The position numbers were made by a program, and so were the translations under genes. Below, piece after piece: positions 1-9,021 of a stretch of 64,000 nucleotides of DNA (the stretch's first letter is position 1; each line of letters begins with the position of its first letter). The notes under the pieces are model-generated. The model was not told the origin of the DNA and ran no database searches. It worked only from the letters and a program-made list of their open reading frames with translations. This DNA is from Candidatus Gastranaerophilales bacterium (GTDB lineage Bacteria > Cyanobacteriota > Vampirovibrionia > Gastranaerophilales > Gastranaerophilaceae), in assembly GCA_944322845.1 (NCBI GenBank), contig CALUQE010000006.1, forward strand, positions 1 to 64,000. The letters are read 5' to 3'.

Positions 1-76
1 CGAAGCTAAATTCGCCTCTATGGATATTCTCATCGCTAACATGCAGCAACAATACAGCTCGTTTCTGGTGACATAG
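1..76 (+). CDS. fliD: FliD-like flagellar cap protein, C-terminal end only
   Basis: Only the last 24 codons and the TAG stop (74-76) are in the window; the gene begins to the left. The frame starting at base 2 ends in a short amphipathic stretch with the pattern F-x-x-M-D-x-L-I-x-x-M-Q-x-Q-Y-S-S-F-L. This matches the C-terminal helix of FliD (hook-associated protein 2), usually of the form F-x-x-L-D-x-L-M-x-x-M-x-x-x-S-x-x-L. FliD caps the growing filament and folds exported flagellin. The call rests on this short helix and on the flagellar content of the window, so it is tentative. It converges on the udp gene with a single base between the two stops. Confidence 0.5.
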   Translation, partial: EAKFASMDILIANMQQQYSSFLVT

Positions 77-77
77 A

Positions 78-833
78 TTAAATCATTAACTTGATAGCTT
101 CTACGGCTGTTTTGATTGCACTATCAGTGTCGTGAACGACCGGATTATCAAGACCAAGTTTTTCTCTTTCCTGATTTGCAACAACGAGAAATATTGAGCC
201 GACTTTTACTTTGAGATAGTTTCCTACAACAAATAATGCGGCAGATTCCATTTCTGAAGCCAGAGTACCTAATTTAAGCCACGCATTCCATTTGTTTGTA
301 AGCTCATAATTTACAGGCATAATATCCGGACTGTGCTGACCGTAAAAAGAGTCTTTACACTCTACGACTCCAACATGGTAAGGTTGATTTAGTTTCTTTG
401 CAGCATTAATAAGTGAGGTTACTATATCATAATTTGCAACGGCTGGAAATTCAATAGGCGCATATTCTTTTGAAGTTCCCTCCATTCTTATGGCTCCTGT
501 TGCAATTACTAAATCTCCGCTTTTTACATTTGTATCCATGCCGCCGCAGGTGCCTACTCTTATAAAATTCTTACCGCCGATTTTTACAAGTTCTTCTAAA
601 GCTATAGCAGCAGACGGGCCGCCGATTCCGGTTGATGTTACGCTGACTTTTACTCCGTTAAGATATCCGGTATATGTTGTAAATTCTCTTCTGTCTGCAA
701 TAAGTTTTGCATCATCAAAATATGCCGCAATTTTTTCGCATCTCTTAGGATCTCCCGGTAATATAACGTATTCTCCGATATCTCCTTCTTTCAATCCTAT
801 ATGGTATTGCAAACCGTCTGTTGAATATTTCAT
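78..833 (-). CDS. udp: Uridine phosphorylase (nucleoside phosphorylase family)
   Basis: Cytosolic enzyme that splits uridine (or a related nucleoside) with phosphate to free base and ribose-1-phosphate for pyrimidine salvage. About 251 aa, normal for the family. Visible family signatures are the phosphate-site start VILPGDPKR near residue 23, the S-T-G-I-G-G-P-S segment near residue 68, R-V-G-T-C-G-G near residue 92, and the late E-M-E-S-A-A-L motif that binds ribose. I chose the ATG at 833 over one 57 bases upstream because AAGGAG (843-848) sits correctly before it and homology starts there. A pyrimidine-nucleoside phosphorylase is encoded at 3395, so the region holds two salvage enzymes. 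Uridine rather than purine preference is inferred from overall similarity. Confidence 0.88.
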   Translation of the reverse strand: MKYSTDGLQYHIGLKEGDIGEYVILPGDPKRCEKIAAYFDDAKLIADRREFTTYTGYLNGVKVSVTSTGIGGPSAAIALEELVKIGGKNFIRVGTCGGMDTNVKSGDLVIATGAIRMEGTSKEYAPIEFPAVANYDIVTSLINAAKKLNQPYHVGVVECKDSFYGQHSPDIMPVNYELTNKWNAWLKLGTLASEMESAALFVVGNYLKVKVGSIFLVVANQEREKLGLDNPVVHDTDSAIKTAVEAIKLMI

Positions 834-1000
834 ATAAAAAATCTCCTTATTAGAAAAAATAATTTTAACAATAATAAATATAGGTGTCAATAAAACCTTC
901 TTATTTTATAATATTTATATATTTTGTAAAAATTCGTTGCGTTTTTTCTAATTTCTTATATTTGTGATAGAATATTGAAGAGACGCTGTGGAGTGGATAG

Positions 1001-2908
1001 TTGATTAGTCTGTCACGTTTATATAAAAATTTCATAGTATTTGCATTAATCCTCGGAGCTTTTTCCACTCCGTGTTTGTGTCATGCAGACGAAGTCGATG
1101 AAATGCTTGAAGGTTCTGAATACGCTGAAGAGCCTGCTCCTGAAGAGGCGAATGTTTCTTATATTAATGATATAGAAATTCTTGGTGCAAACATTATAAA
1201 GCCTGAATATATTCTATCCAAAATGTCTCTGAAAAAAGGCGACTTGTATGATAAAGAAGTCATGCAGCAGGATTTAAAAGCAATTTATCGTCTAGGGTAT
1301 TTTACCGAGAAAATGAAGGCTATTCCTATTAAAAACTCCAATGGTACAATTTCATTAAAAATAATAGTAGAAGAAAATATTCCGGTTACAGATTTTACAA
1401 TTGAAGGTAACACTGTTGTTTCGTCTGATGAAATTATGCAGTATTTACTTCCGCTGAAAGGTAAACCTCAAAATATCACAGCTATCAATCAGGCCATGGA
1501 AAAAATTAACGAATGCTATTATTCAAAAGGATATATCCTTTCCAAAATTGATTCAATTTATGATGATCCAGACGGTACGCTTAATTTGAGTATTACCGAA
1601 GGTAAAATCAATAAAATTATGATTGCCGGTAATGAAAAGACGAAAGAATATGTAATAGAACGTAATATAATGACCGAACCGGGAACTGTATATAATGAAA
1701 ATCAGCTCAGGCAGGATCTGGTAAGGTTATATTCGACGCAGGCTTTTAAAGATGTTAACAGGACAATAGAAGTTTCGCAGGATGATCCTGATAAATTTGA
1801 TGTAACAATTGATTTGAAAGAACAAAGAACTGCTTCAATATCTGTAGGCGGCGGTTTGGATTCTGCAACAGGTGCTTTTGGTTCAGTAGGTATTTCTGAT
1901 AATAACTTTAGAGGAATGAATCAAAGAGTGTCTTTAACAGGTATGGTAGGTTCCGGTATCTTGATGAGCGACTCTTCTATTAAAAGCCATATGAATTATC
2001 AAGCTGAATTGAGCTTTTTTGAACCTCATTTTTTAAATGCTGATAATTCATTAATGAGTAAGATCTATTTTAGAGATTTAGGCAGTTATACAATTCCGCT
2101 TGCCATTGAACGCCGTATAGGTTTGGAAAGTACTATAGCTCACAGAATGAAGTTTAATAAAAATTTATCTTCAACGTTTACAGCCGGTGTTGAATATATT
2201 CACTTAAGCGAAGGTGATGCAAATAATATTGCCAATCTTTACAGGATGCATAATCTAGATATAGCGGAAAGAGCTAAACAGTTAGACGGCGGATTCTTCC
2301 TGCGTTTAGCTCCAGGTTTGGCTTATGATTCAAGAGATTCATCTATTAATCCGCGTCATGGTGCTCTGGCGTCCGTCAGATATGAAGAAGCTTTTGGTTT
2401 GGACGGGTTTGGAAAAACAAACGGTCGTTTAACAGGTATGGTTAAGAAGTTCATCCCTGTTGCTAAGAAATCTTCATTAACATTTACGGGTAGAGGCGGT
2501 ATAAGAGTCCATGGTGATGACATGCCTGAAATTATGGCATATCGTTTAGGTGGTCCGTATACTATCAGAGGTTATAAAGTTAACGGTGTAGGTACAGGTA
2601 CGGCATTTATTATGGGTTCTGCGGAACTTGCTACTCCGATACCGTTTGTTGACAGGTTAAAGGTTAATTTCCTTCAAAACTTGAGATTGACATTCTGGGT
2701 TGATGCAGGTCGTGTATTTGATCCTACTATATCAAGTGTTTTGTATGACAGACCGATACAGGCTATTACAGCAGGTGTTGGTTTAAAGATAAATATGCCG
2801 GGTGTAGGCCCGTTGTCTGTTGATTACGGCTTCCCGCTGACAAATCCTGGACCTAACGGTTCCCCTAATGGTTACTTTACATTTGGTGTAGGTGACATGA
2901 TGTACTAA
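1001..2908 (+). CDS. bamA: Omp85/BamA family outer-membrane assembly protein
   Basis: Outer-membrane beta-barrel that inserts other barrel proteins. Residues 1-29 form a signal peptide ending in C-H-A. Residues about 52-275 contain three POTRA-like repeats (conserved starts such as DIEILGANIIKPEYI, DFTIEGNTVVSSDEI and KIMIAGNEKTKEYVI). The rest, about 280-635, is a 16-strand-type Omp85 barrel including the VRGY-like motif T-I-R-G-Y near residue 523 in the plug loop. Three POTRAs is the number typical of cyanobacterial Omp85, against five in proteobacterial BamA. The start is TTG at 1001 with GGAGTGG upstream; TAGAAT at 968-973 is a possible -10. The skp-like gene follows immediately, the usual BamA-Skp pairing. 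It could be TamA, but the chaperone neighbour favours BamA. Confidence 0.85.
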   Translation: MISLSRLYKNFIVFALILGAFSTPCLCHADEVDEMLEGSEYAEEPAPEEANVSYINDIEILGANIIKPEYILSKMSLKKGDLYDKEVMQQDLKAIYRLGYFTEKMKAIPIKNSNGTISLKIIVEENIPVTDFTIEGNTVVSSDEIMQYLLPLKGKPQNITAINQAMEKINECYYSKGYILSKIDSIYDDPDGTLNLSITEGKINKIMIAGNEKTKEYVIERNIMTEPGTVYNENQLRQDLVRLYSTQAFKDVNRTIEVSQDDPDKFDVTIDLKEQRTASISVGGGLDSATGAFGSVGISDNNFRGMNQRVSLTGMVGSGILMSDSSIKSHMNYQAELSFFEPHFLNADNSLMSKIYFRDLGSYTIPLAIERRIGLESTIAHRMKFNKNLSSTFTAGVEYIHLSEGDANNIANLYRMHNLDIAERAKQLDGGFFLRLAPGLAYDSRDSSINPRHGALASVRYEEAFGLDGFGKTNGRLTGMVKKFIPVAKKSSLTFTGRGGIRVHGDDMPEIMAYRLGGPYTIRGYKVNGVGTGTAFIMGSAELATPIPFVDRLKVNFLQNLRLTFWVDAGRVFDPTISSVLYDRPIQAITAGVGLKINMPGVGPLSVDYGFPLTNPGPNGSPNGYFTFGVGDMMY

Positions 2909-2920
2909 GTGGTGTATAAT
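2892..2920 (+). promoter_or_regulatory. Promoter for the skp-deoA block inside the bamA end
   Basis: GTGACA at 2892-2897, a 17-bp spacer and TATAAT at 2915-2920 form a near-consensus housekeeping promoter. It overlaps the last bamA codons and would start transcription about 20 nt before the skp start codon. Confidence 0.6.
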
Positions 2921-2945
2921 GTATTATGAAATTACAGGAGGTTAT

Positions 2946-3392
2946 ATGAAGAAGTTTAAATTAGGAATTGTTGTATTATTGATGGCAGCTTTTACCGGTA
3001 TAGCAAATGCAGGCGGGATAGGATATATCGATTATGTTAAGGTAATTGATAATTATGATTACGCAAAACAAGTTACGAAAGAAGTGGATGCTAAAGGTTT
3101 AGAAATGCAGCAATTTCTTGTGGATAAGGAAAAAGAGTATAAATCTCTCGATACACCTTTAAAAAAGCAAACTTTTGAAGAAAAAGTAGCTCAGGAATTT
3201 AAAGCAAAAGAAGCAGCTTACGTTTCTTTAAAAACAAAGAGAGAGCAGGAAGTATTTACAAAAATTAAAGAAGCTGCAAAAGCTGTAATGGTAGAACAAA
3301 AACTTGATGCTGTAATGGATGTAAGAGGGGTTTTTGTAGGCGGTGTAGATATTACAGACAATGTAATTGCTAAACTGAAAGGTTCTAAATAA
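2946..3392 (+). CDS. skp: OmpH/Skp family periplasmic chaperone
   Basis: Periplasmic holdase that keeps unfolded outer-membrane proteins soluble on their way to the Omp85 machine encoded just upstream. 148 aa. Residues 1-22 are a signal peptide ending in A-N-A. After cleavage comes the conserved N-terminal strand G-I-G-Y-I-D-Y-V-K-V, then a long lysine- and glutamate-rich helical hairpin (about 45-115), and a C-terminal strand with the D-x-x-x-V-x-x-G-G-V-D-I-T-D-x-V pattern typical of OmpH. The ATG at 2946 is chosen over one at 2919 because AGGAGG (2936-2941) precedes it and the signal peptide starts there. Only 2 nt separate it from the next gene. Confidence 0.85.
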   Translation: MKKFKLGIVVLLMAAFTGIANAGGIGYIDYVKVIDNYDYAKQVTKEVDAKGLEMQQFLVDKEKEYKSLDTPLKKQTFEEKVAQEFKAKEAAYVSLKTKREQEVFTKIKEAAKAVMVEQKLDAVMDVRGVFVGGVDITDNVIAKLKGSK

Positions 3393-3394
3393 TA

Positions 3395-4726
3395 ATGGAT
3401 ATTGTCAACCTGATTGAAAAAAAGAAACGCGGAAAGTTTCATACAAAAGATGAAATTGATTATATAGTAAAGTCTTTTATGAACGGAAGTGTTTCTGATG
3501 CTCAGGTTGCAGCATGGCTTACGGCCGTCTGTTTCAAAGGTATGAGTGTTGAAGAGACGGCTTTTTTAACTGAAGCTCTCGGCAGATCCGGCAAGGTTGT
3601 TGATTTTGGAGAATTATCTTCAAAAGTCGTAGATAAACACTCAACAGGCGGAGTTGGTGATAAGGTTACCATTACTTTAATACCGCTTCTTGCCGCAGCA
3701 GGAGTGCCGGTTGCAAAACTTGCTGACAGAGGGCTCGGGGCGGCTGCAGGTACAGTTGATAAATTAGAAGCTATACCGAGTCTTAACACTAATTTATCAA
3801 CTCAGGCTATTGTTAATCAGGTAAAAAATATTAATGCGGTAATTGCATCTCAGGCTGATGATTTGGCTCCTGCTGACAAAAAAATGTATGTATTGAGAAA
3901 TTTAATTGCTGCAGTTGATTCGGATGCACTGCTGGCTTCTTCGATAATTTCAAAGAAAATTGCATCAGGGGCTTCAAATATAATTATAGATGTAAAATAC
4001 GGCTCAGGAGCTTTTATGGATACTCCGGAGGATGCGGTAAATCTTTCTAAATTAATGGTTGGTGTAGGAAAGATTCTTAAAAAATCAATTACTGCAATAG
4101 TAACTTCTATGGAAGAGCCTCTGGGACGGGCCGTCGGAAATTCTTTGGAGGTTATTGAGGCGATAAAATTCCTAAAAGGTGAAATCACCAAAGGTGATCT
4201 TGCGGAATTAACATATGCAATAGCAGTAACTGTTTTGTTACAGATGGATTTGTTTGATTCAGGCAAGGAAGCTGAATTGTATTTAAAAAGCCTTGTAAAT
4301 TCCGGTAAAGCTCTTGAAAAGTGTAGAGAATTAATAATAGCACAGGGCGGAGTTGCGGAAGTCTTGGACAATTATGATAAATTTTCGCTGCCTGTATATA
4401 AGGTAGAATGTGAATCCAAGAAAAACGGATATGTGCAGAATATTAATGCGCATAATATTGCGCTTGCTCTAAAAGAACTCGGTGCAGCACGTGAAAATAG
4501 CAATAAACCGATTGATTTGAGTGTGGGAGTTTATCTTAACAAAAAAAGCGGTGAATTTGTAAAGAAAGGTGAAACACTTTATACAATTTATTCAAATAAT
4601 GAAGAGGCAACAAAGTCTGCACAGAGGTTCTGTGATGATGCATTTTCTATAAATGAGAGCAAACCACCTGTTAATAATTTAATATACAAGATTATAAGTT
4701 CAAAGGATGAGGATGACGATGTTTAA
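3395..4726 (+). CDS. deoA: Pyrimidine-nucleoside (thymidine) phosphorylase
   Basis: Cytosolic nucleoside phosphorylase family II enzyme: thymidine or uridine plus phosphate gives base and (deoxy)ribose-1-phosphate. 443 aa, the usual length. The family signature is visible from K-x-H-S-T-G-G-V-G-D-K near residue 82 (phosphate binding), followed by the glycine-rich loop around L-G-A-A-A-G-T-V-D-K-L. The conserved segment M-E-E-P-L-G-R-A-V-G-N near residue 240 closes the active site. It starts 2 nt after skp and its end overlaps the next gene by 8 nt, so the genes are probably co-transcribed. Whether it prefers thymidine (DeoA) or several pyrimidine nucleosides (Pdp) cannot be told from sequence alone. 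Confidence 0.9.
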   Translation: MDIVNLIEKKKRGKFHTKDEIDYIVKSFMNGSVSDAQVAAWLTAVCFKGMSVEETAFLTEALGRSGKVVDFGELSSKVVDKHSTGGVGDKVTITLIPLLAAAGVPVAKLADRGLGAAAGTVDKLEAIPSLNTNLSTQAIVNQVKNINAVIASQADDLAPADKKMYVLRNLIAAVDSDALLASSIISKKIASGASNIIIDVKYGSGAFMDTPEDAVNLSKLMVGVGKILKKSITAIVTSMEEPLGRAVGNSLEVIEAIKFLKGEITKGDLAELTYAIAVTVLLQMDLFDSGKEAELYLKSLVNSGKALEKCRELIIAQGGVAEVLDNYDKFSLPVYKVECESKKNGYVQNINAHNIALALKELGAARENSNKPIDLSVGVYLNKKSGEFVKKGETLYTIYSNNEEATKSAQRFCDDAFSINESKPPVNNLIYKIISSKDEDDDV

Positions 4727-6188
4727 TAAAAAAATGCAGTATATTATAAAATCCGTTCCGACAGATGATACTCAGGCTCTTGAAAATCTTCTGAATGAGA
4801 TGTCTGATGAGGGTTGGGATTTATATACAATGCATGAAGTTGAGACGGACTCGTCTTTTGATTTCAATTGTATATTTATGCGCGAAAAACAGGAAGAGGA
4901 TTCTACCGATTTAGATGATATTGTTAATATAACAAGTTTTAAATACCGTATGGAAAAAATGCTTGCAGCACCGTCAAGTCCGTATGCTTCCTGCAAGGAA
5001 ATTCAGCTTAAGATTTCTAACCAGAAAGAGCGGATTAAAAAAATTAAAGATCAGCTGGAGAGCGAACATTTGTCTCCGGAGAAGAAAAAACAGCTGAATA
5101 ATCAGATGTCTGATGAACTGAAACAGCTTGATATATTAAAGCAGCAGCTTGTTAATGAAATTTCTCCTGAAGTGATGTATACAACAATTAAGGAAGAAAA
5201 GTTTGTCGTAAATTTGTCCGAAGAAATATTGGAAGTCATTTCAATGGAAGCTAATGATAATTTGCTTTCAGAGACAGTAAGAATAAGACAGGAGCTTGCA
5301 GAGCGTTTAGGATATGTAATTCCTCATATACATTTTCATAACAGTGATGAACTTATGCAGAATGAATTTAATATAAAAATTCATGATATAGAAGTTTTCC
5401 GCTCTGTTGTATTCCCTGACTACATTGCTTTCTATAAGGAGGATTTAAAGGGGTATAAATCTTCAGAAGAGGATATTGCAGTAACAGATGATATTACGGG
5501 CAAAAAAATGATCTGGATGCCTCAGGAAAAGGTTAAAGATTTCTGGGTTCACGGTTTTACTGCGGTTGAATATATAGGAAAGGCTATAGAGTATGTTGCG
5601 GTAAAAGAAGTTTCCGACATAATGGATTATAATGATGTGAACAAGTATGTGGAAAAAGTTATTGAGGCTAATTCTTTCCTTGTAGATAACATTATTCCTG
5701 ATTTTATAACGGCATCTGATTTGAAATATCTTTTGACCTGTCTTGTAAGAGAAAAGGTCTCCGTAAAAAACATTGTTTATATCTTTGAAAAAATAAACGA
5801 TTATGCAAACGAACCTACAAAAGAAGATTTGCTGGATAAGGTAAGGCTTGCATTATCAAAACATATTATCAAAGATTTGGCGGCTGAGGGAGAGCTTAAG
5901 GTTATTGAATTTTCTGATGAGATAATAGACAAAGTTTATTCTTTCTTTAAAGAAGATGAAGAAGAGTCAATCATCAGAATAAATTCTACGGATATTCAGG
6001 CTATTGTATCCAAGCTTATGAAGTTTGCAAAGACTAAGAAGATAACAGATCCGGTTATTGCGGTTCCGATGGATATAAGACATATGGTATTTGTAATACT
6101 TTCTGAATTTGTGCAGAATTTAACCGTTCTTGCTTATGAAGAGCTGGTAAGTAATTACAATATAAAATTTGTCGGTAAAGTGTCATAA
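4719..6188 (+). CDS. Soluble FlhA cytoplasmic-domain protein with N-terminal DUF4177-like domain
   Basis: About 489 aa and no membrane segment. Residues about 5-57 resemble DUF4177 (Y-I-I-K, later G-W-D-L-Y, then C-I-F-M). Residues about 75-150 are charged and coiled-coil-like. From about 160 to the end it resembles the cytoplasmic part of FlhA (FHIPEP family): an R-I-R-Q-E-L-A-E-R-L-G-Y-V-I-P segment; F-N-I-K-I-H-D-I-E-V; F-W-V with a following T-A-V-E-Y-I; L-L-T-C-L-V-R-E-K-V-S-V-K-N; and a last domain ending near L-A-Y-E-E-L-V-S-N. In flagellar export FlhA-C is the docking platform for chaperone-substrate complexes and is normally attached to eight membrane helices, which are absent here. 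Of the ATGs at 4707, 4713 and 4719, the last has GAGG six bases upstream. It overlaps deoA. The domain call is fairly sure; the role is unknown. Confidence 0.72.
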   Translation: MFNKKMQYIIKSVPTDDTQALENLLNEMSDEGWDLYTMHEVETDSSFDFNCIFMREKQEEDSTDLDDIVNITSFKYRMEKMLAAPSSPYASCKEIQLKISNQKERIKKIKDQLESEHLSPEKKKQLNNQMSDELKQLDILKQQLVNEISPEVMYTTIKEEKFVVNLSEEILEVISMEANDNLLSETVRIRQELAERLGYVIPHIHFHNSDELMQNEFNIKIHDIEVFRSVVFPDYIAFYKEDLKGYKSSEEDIAVTDDITGKKMIWMPQEKVKDFWVHGFTAVEYIGKAIEYVAVKEVSDIMDYNDVNKYVEKVIEANSFLVDNIIPDFITASDLKYLLTCLVREKVSVKNIVYIFEKINDYANEPTKEDLLDKVRLALSKHIIKDLAAEGELKVIEFSDEIIDKVYSFFKEDEEESIIRINSTDIQAIVSKLMKFAKTKKITDPVIAVPMDIRHMVFVILSEFVQNLTVLAYEELVSNYNIKFVGKVS

Positions 6189-6281
6189 ATATTTAATTTT
6201 ATTAAGCTGTTTTTTGATTTTCTTTTTAAAATTCCATGTTTATAGTATTATACGATATATTGGAGGAAAGGATTTAAGAGA
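6189..6281 (+). promoter_or_regulatory. Short AT-rich spacer before lpxI
   Basis: The 93 bases are very AT-rich and contain TATTAT-like boxes near 6245-6252. They also contain a GGAGG near 6261, which is too far from the lpxI ATG to be an ideal ribosome site. lpxI-lpxB may have their own promoter here, but no convincing -35 box is visible. Confidence 0.3.
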
Positions 6282-7097
6282 ATGTCAGTAGTTTTGGAAC
6301 AAAAACAGGGTTTAATAGCAGGTGACGGACATTTGCCTGTAAAAATGGCGCAGTACGCTAAGGAAAACGGATTTGATGTGGTTGCTATTTCGCTTTCTAA
6401 TGATAATTGTTCACAGCTGAAAAAATATTGTTCCAAAGTTTATTCTTTCTGCCCAGGAGAAGTTCAGAAAATCGAAGATACTTTGAAAGCTGAGGGTATT
6501 AAGCAAATAACTTTTCTTGGCAAGGTCAGCAAAACTATTTTGCTAAAACGTCCGAAGTTTGATGCAAGGGCGATAGATTTTATCAAAAAAGCAATAAGGC
6601 TTAATGATGATAAGGTTATGCTTATGATAATAGAAGAGTTGGAGAAAATCGGGGTCACGATTCTTGATCAAACTCTTTTTATCAAAAATTTGATGATACC
6701 GTCAGGTATTCTTGGAAAAGTTCAGCCGACACAGGAACAAATTGATGATGTTAATTACGGTTATTGGCTCGCCAAAGAAACAGGAAAACTTGATATCGGT
6801 CAATCAGTTATTATCAAGGATAAGATGGTTATGGCTGTTGAGGCGATAGAAGGTACAGATAAGTGTATAAAGCGCGGGTGCAAAATCGCTAAAAAACATT
6901 CAAGAGTGATAAAAGTTGCAAAACCTTCTCAGGATAAGCGTTTTGATATTCCGGCAATCGGACTCAGAACTTTAAAAACTATGCATAAATATAAGGCGGA
7001 TTTGATTGCTGTTGAAGCCGGTGAAACCATAATTGTGGATAAAGAAGAAGTAATCAAATACGCTAACAAACATAACATTGTAGTAATGGCTGTTTAG
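6282..7097 (+). CDS. lpxI: UDP-2,3-diacylglucosamine pyrophosphatase LpxI
   Basis: Lipid A pathway enzyme that hydrolyses UDP-2,3-diacylglucosamine to lipid X and UMP at the inner face of the inner membrane. 271 aa, normal for LpxI. Seen in the sequence are the N-terminal G-L-I-A-G-D-G-H-L-P motif, the central helical region, and the conserved C-terminal segment V-A-K-P-S-Q-D-K-R-F-D-I-P-A-I-G followed by an A-V-E-A-G-E-T strand. LpxI replaces the unrelated LpxH of Escherichia coli in many other Gram-negative groups. The next enzyme of the pathway, LpxB, follows after 4 nt, which supports the assignment strongly. Confidence 0.92.
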   Translation: MSVVLEQKQGLIAGDGHLPVKMAQYAKENGFDVVAISLSNDNCSQLKKYCSKVYSFCPGEVQKIEDTLKAEGIKQITFLGKVSKTILLKRPKFDARAIDFIKKAIRLNDDKVMLMIIEELEKIGVTILDQTLFIKNLMIPSGILGKVQPTQEQIDDVNYGYWLAKETGKLDIGQSVIIKDKMVMAVEAIEGTDKCIKRGCKIAKKHSRVIKVAKPSQDKRFDIPAIGLRTLKTMHKYKADLIAVEAGETIIVDKEEVIKYANKHNIVVMAV

Positions 7098-7101
7098 GAT
7101 T

Positions 7102-8223
7102 ATGAAAAAAGTTTTTATTATCACAGGAGAATATTCAGGCGATATTCACGCAGGATGTGTGGCAGAAATTTTAAAAAAACAGATGCCTGATATAGAAATA
7201 GAAGGTATTGGCGGTGAAAATCTTAAAAATGCCGGTGTTAATATCTTTTGTGACCATTCTAAAATGTCTGGGTTCGGATTTAGTTTGAAGATGGCATTAG
7301 AGCATCTTGCCTTGGAAAAAAAGGTTGCTGATTATATATTAAACTCTTATAAGCCGGATTTGGTCTTGCTTGTAGATTACGGAACTTTTAATTTAAGAGT
7401 CGCAAAACGCTTAAAGTGCAGCGGAATAAAAGTTTTTCATTATATCCCGCCTCAGGTCTGGGCAAGCAGAAAATGGCGTATTAAAGGAATCAAAAAATAT
7501 GTGGATGAGGTTCTTTGTATATTTCCGTTTGAAGAAGAAATGTACAAAGAGTACGGAATAAATGTACATTACTGCGGTCATCCGCTTATAAAGCAGCTTC
7601 CGCAAAAGGCTGAGAAAGAAGAGTTTTTTAGAAAACACAATTTGGATATAAAACGTCCTCTTGTTTCTGTTTTTCCTGGATCAAGACCTTTAGAGCTCCG
7701 CTTCTTTGCAGAAACTTTTATAAAAGCTGCTAAAAAATTACAAAAACTGCATCCGGATATTCAGTTTTGTATATCACATGCACCTAATTTAAGCGATAAT
7801 GTCTTTGATAAATATGTTCATGATACGAATTTTAAGGTTATAAGAGGAGAAAATCAGGCATTATTAAGCGTTTCTGATTCTCTTATTCTGGCGTCCGGTA
7901 CTGTTGCTCTAGAGGCAGCTTTGTATAAAGTGCCTATGATTATCGGGTATAAAGGACCGTGGATTTTGTACCTGATTTATTTACTGGTTCGGTGCATAAA
8001 AAGAGTTTCACTTCCGAATATTATAACTGACATGGATATTGTGCCGGAGCTTATTCAGGCAAAGTTTAATGTAGATAATATTTGTTATGAGACAGAAAAG
8101 CTTTTGTATGATAAAAAATATCGAGAAGAAACAATTGAGAAGCTCGGTCATGTAAGAGAAAAGCTTTCTGCGAAGTATTCAGCTCAGGAAGCGGCGGGTG
8201 AAATAATAAAAGCATTACAATAA
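7102..8223 (+). CDS. lpxB: Lipid A disaccharide synthase LpxB
   Basis: GT19 glycosyltransferase that joins UDP-2,3-diacylglucosamine and lipid X into the lipid A disaccharide. 373 aa. The start I-T-G-E-Y-S-G-D-I-H-A is the classical LpxB N-terminal motif (usually A-G-E-x-S-G-D), followed by G-I-G-G-E near residue 37. Further on are Y-I-P-P-Q-V-W-A near residue 115, the G-H-P-L segment near 157, L-P-G-S-R-type sequence (F-P-G-S-R) near 193, and A-S-G-T-V-A-L-E-A-A near 258. It shares the substrate chain with LpxI directly upstream. A strong terminator follows the stop codon. Confidence 0.95.
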   Translation: MKKVFIITGEYSGDIHAGCVAEILKKQMPDIEIEGIGGENLKNAGVNIFCDHSKMSGFGFSLKMALEHLALEKKVADYILNSYKPDLVLLVDYGTFNLRVAKRLKCSGIKVFHYIPPQVWASRKWRIKGIKKYVDEVLCIFPFEEEMYKEYGINVHYCGHPLIKQLPQKAEKEEFFRKHNLDIKRPLVSVFPGSRPLELRFFAETFIKAAKKLQKLHPDIQFCISHAPNLSDNVFDKYVHDTNFKVIRGENQALLSVSDSLILASGTVALEAALYKVPMIIGYKGPWILYLIYLLVRCIKRVSLPNIITDMDIVPELIQAKFNVDNICYETEKLLYDKKYREETIEKLGHVREKLSAKYSAQEAAGEIIKALQ

Positions 8224-8228
8224 AAAGA

Positions 8229-8254
8229 AAAGTCCGAAACTTTCGGACTTTTTT
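8229..8254 (+). terminator. Rho-independent terminator after lpxB
   Basis: Arms AAGTCCGAA and TTCGGACTT around a three-base loop, followed directly by a T run, lie just after the lpxB stop. It closes the block that starts at bamA. Confidence 0.9.
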
Positions 8255-8315
8255 AAATTTTCTACAACCTTTTCTAACCTTATATATATAAAGTAATTTT
8301 GTTTGAAAAAATTGC

Positions 8316-8876
8316 CTATTTTTCATTAAGAAGATAATTTCTTGCGCAATCGAGCATTGAGGTAACAAGGCCTGAATTTGCGTAAATATTCATTCCTGCC
8401 GATTCAAGCACCTGTCTGATTCTAAGCTCCCACATGTTGTAAACTTCTTCATCAGGGATATTCAGTGTTTTTCCTATCATCTTTAGTTCTTTGTAATCAA
8501 TCGGAATCGGCAGTGCGCCTCTTAGAATATCAACCACATCAATACGTTTTTTGCGCGGAAATGCTTTTAAAAATGATACAATTGTCAGCTTATTTTCTTT
8601 TATATAATCTTTTAATGTCTCTACCGCTTCGTCAATAAGTATAGGCTCTTGCGGGATTCTGTATTCCGGAAATTCTTCCGGTTCAATATCCATAACGGTT
8701 GCGATTCTTTCAATAGTTGTACCTCTGGTGGAAAACGGAACGGTTTCATCAATAAGGTTATAAACGTAAGAGAGCGTTACACCTATCATTTCCGCAAAAT
8801 CTCTTTTGTGCAGCGAATTTTTTTCTAAGAATTTAGCTACTTTTTCTGAACTTTTTTCCGGTATTATTTGTTTCAT
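8316..8876 (-). CDS. Helix-turn-helix (XRE-type) DNA-binding protein
   Basis: 186 aa, cytosolic. The N-terminal half carries a Cro/CI-type helix-turn-helix (residues about 8-60; K-R-D-F-A-E-M-I-G-V-T-L-S-Y-V-Y-N-L-I is the scanning and recognition part). The C-terminal part is helical with no recognised ligand domain. The ATG at 8876 is chosen over one at 8948 because GAGG lies 8-12 bases upstream of it. It is divergent from recF with about 145 bp between the starts, so it could act on that region or on itself, but nothing shows this directly. Probably a regulator; target unknown. Confidence 0.65.
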   Translation of the reverse strand: MKQIIPEKSSEKVAKFLEKNSLHKRDFAEMIGVTLSYVYNLIDETVPFSTRGTTIERIATVMDIEPEEFPEYRIPQEPILIDEAVETLKDYIKENKLTIVSFLKAFPRKKRIDVVDILRGALPIPIDYKELKMIGKTLNIPDEEVYNMWELRIRQVLESAGMNIYANSGLVTSMLDCARNYLLNEK

Positions 8877-9006
8877 ATTTATTACCTCACAAAATTTTTG
8901 GTCTATGATTTGGTTAACTATACGATAATGTATTGTAAAATTTTTCATAACCCTACCTTAGATAACCACCAAGCCAATTTCTATTAGTTTTAAAATAATA
9001 AGCGTG

Positions 9007-9015
9007 TGGTATACT
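9007..9015 (+). promoter_or_regulatory. Extended -10 promoter abutting recF
   Basis: TGG-TATACT is an extended -10 element whose last base is six nucleotides before the recF ATG. No Shine-Dalgarno fits between them, so the predicted transcript begins at or next to the start codon (leaderless). Confidence 0.55.
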
Positions 9016-9021
9016 TGTTTT

